Positions 63,516-64,000 of a DNA stretch of 64,000 nt are shown in pieces (the first letter of the stretch is position 1; each line of letters starts with the position of its first letter). Below the pieces are notes generated by a model. The model did not search any database and was not told the origin of the DNA. It saw only the letters and a list, made by a program, of their open reading frames with translations. The stretch is taken from NCBI RefSeq assembly GCF_003024195.1, contig NZ_KZ679041.1:124001-188000 (forward strand). The letters are read 5' to 3'. The translations under genes and the position numbers were made by a program. Source of the DNA: Streptomyces dioscori (lineage in GTDB: Bacteria; Actinomycetota; Actinomycetes; Streptomycetales; Streptomycetaceae).

Positions 63516-63823
63516 GTGGAACCCTCCGTCGTGTGTGCGGTGACCGGCCCGCGCCGTCGAAACGCTCCGCCTGTGCCGGCGGCGCCAGTTCACTGCGGCT
63601 CTGGGTACGGCGACCCTGACACGCTCTTGCGTCACCTGTCAAACAGGTGACGCAAGAGTGTTGTGCCGGATGGCGGCGCGCCAACACTGCCGTGTCCGCA
63701 CCCATCCGGCAGGACACACTCTGGTCTTCGGCAGGGGCGCGCACATCAGTCACATGACGGTCGAGACGCGACCTGCGTCCGTCCCGATGATCGGACCGTG
63801 AGGCCCGAGCGCCCGGAGTGCTG
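63516..63823. other. Promoter region of the epoxide hydrolase
   Basis: Contains the palindrome at 63624-63658. No gene is supported in the rest. Confidence 0.5.
63624..63658. promoter_or_regulatory. Perfect 16-base palindrome upstream of the epoxide hydrolase
   Basis: Arms 63624-63639 (CTCTTGCGTCACCTGT) and 63643-63658 are perfect complements around CAA. It contains GTCACCTGTCAA, shared with the site at 62045. Confidence 0.65.
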
Positions 63824-64000
63824 CTATGCCACCACCACCCGGTAGCTCGACATCGCGCGGGGAAGGTCGGACTGGGCCAGTGATCCGGTACGCCATGAGG
63901 TCGCCCCGGTACAGTCGGCGCCGGGGAAGAGCTCCAGGGAAGCGGAGCCCGAGACGACCTGAACCGAGCGGGCGGCCTGCGCCAGCGTGTGGCAGGTGCC
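63824..64000 (-). CDS. Partial gene, C-terminal 58 residues
   Basis: The minus strand enters the window in frame and reads HTLAQAARSVQVVSGSASLE, LFPGADCTGATSW and AMSSYRVVVA before a TAG at 63824-63826. The start lies beyond 64000. Two cysteines and a beta-rich pattern suggest an exported beta-sandwich or inhibitor-like protein; the family is not recognised. Confidence 0.55.
   Translation of the reverse strand, partial: GTCHTLAQAARSVQVVSGSASLELFPGADCTGATSWRTGSLAQSDLPRAMSSYRVVVA

Noticed and set aside
1..64000. tRNA or tmRNA gene as an island attachment site
   Set aside because: No cloverleaf-like sequence was recognised near the island edges by eye. A tRNA scan of the window would settle it.

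Overview
The window is high-GC actinobacterial DNA, most likely from Streptomyces or a close relative. The evidence is frequent GTG starts with GGAGG-type ribosome sites, an SsgA-like sporulation protein, two large LAL-type LuxR regulators, a single-cysteine mycothiol-enzyme-like thioredoxin-fold protein and twin-arginine or Sec exported hydrolases. No rRNA, tRNA or CRISPR array was seen.

Layout. 0.3-3.0 kb: a DsrE-like protein, an old-yellow-enzyme reductase and a DsbA/FrnE-like protein. 3.0-5.7 kb: decayed DNA holding the last part of a CorA magnesium transporter and a P-loop ATPase gene broken by at least three lesions. 5.7-16.7 kb: a signalling locus. A NYN-FHA protein is divergent from a tightly coupled six-gene operon: tail-anchored coiled-coil protein, PP2C phosphatase, vWA protein, second NYN-FHA protein, Ser/Thr kinase, and a 1158-residue protein with a pseudokinase-like start. 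It resembles the kinase/phosphatase/vWA (TerY-P type) triads of Ter-linked stress or conflict systems, with phosphopeptide-reading RNase-like proteins added.

16.8-42.7 kb looks like a defence island littered with transposase remnants (16.8, 27.9 and 42.2 kb). It carries: a 1261-residue protein with a PD-(D/E)XK-like N-terminus; a three-gene operon with a DUF559-helicase fusion and a 909-residue protein ending in a TerD domain; a protein of ten zinc-ribbon repeats around a GIY-YIG nuclease; a Gabija-like pair (OLD/TOPRIM ATPase-nuclease plus UvrD-like helicase); and a SIR2-STAND protein divergent from an Apea-like HEPN protein. The TerD fusion and the kinase/phosphatase/vWA locus may be functionally related, which is an inference.

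42.7-64 kb is more ordinary chromosome: SsgA-like protein, alpha/beta hydrolases, two LAL regulators, and a redox/acyl-activation cluster (TetR, flavin-dependent monooxygenase, flavin reductase, an odd D-2-hydroxyacid dehydrogenase homologue, a reduced acyl-CoA dehydrogenase-like protein, AMP-dependent ligase, SRPBCC protein). These are followed by a GNAT acetyltransferase, a Bax-inhibitor-1-like membrane protein, a second TetR, and two exported hydrolases that share an operator-like sequence. The window ends inside a minus-strand gene.
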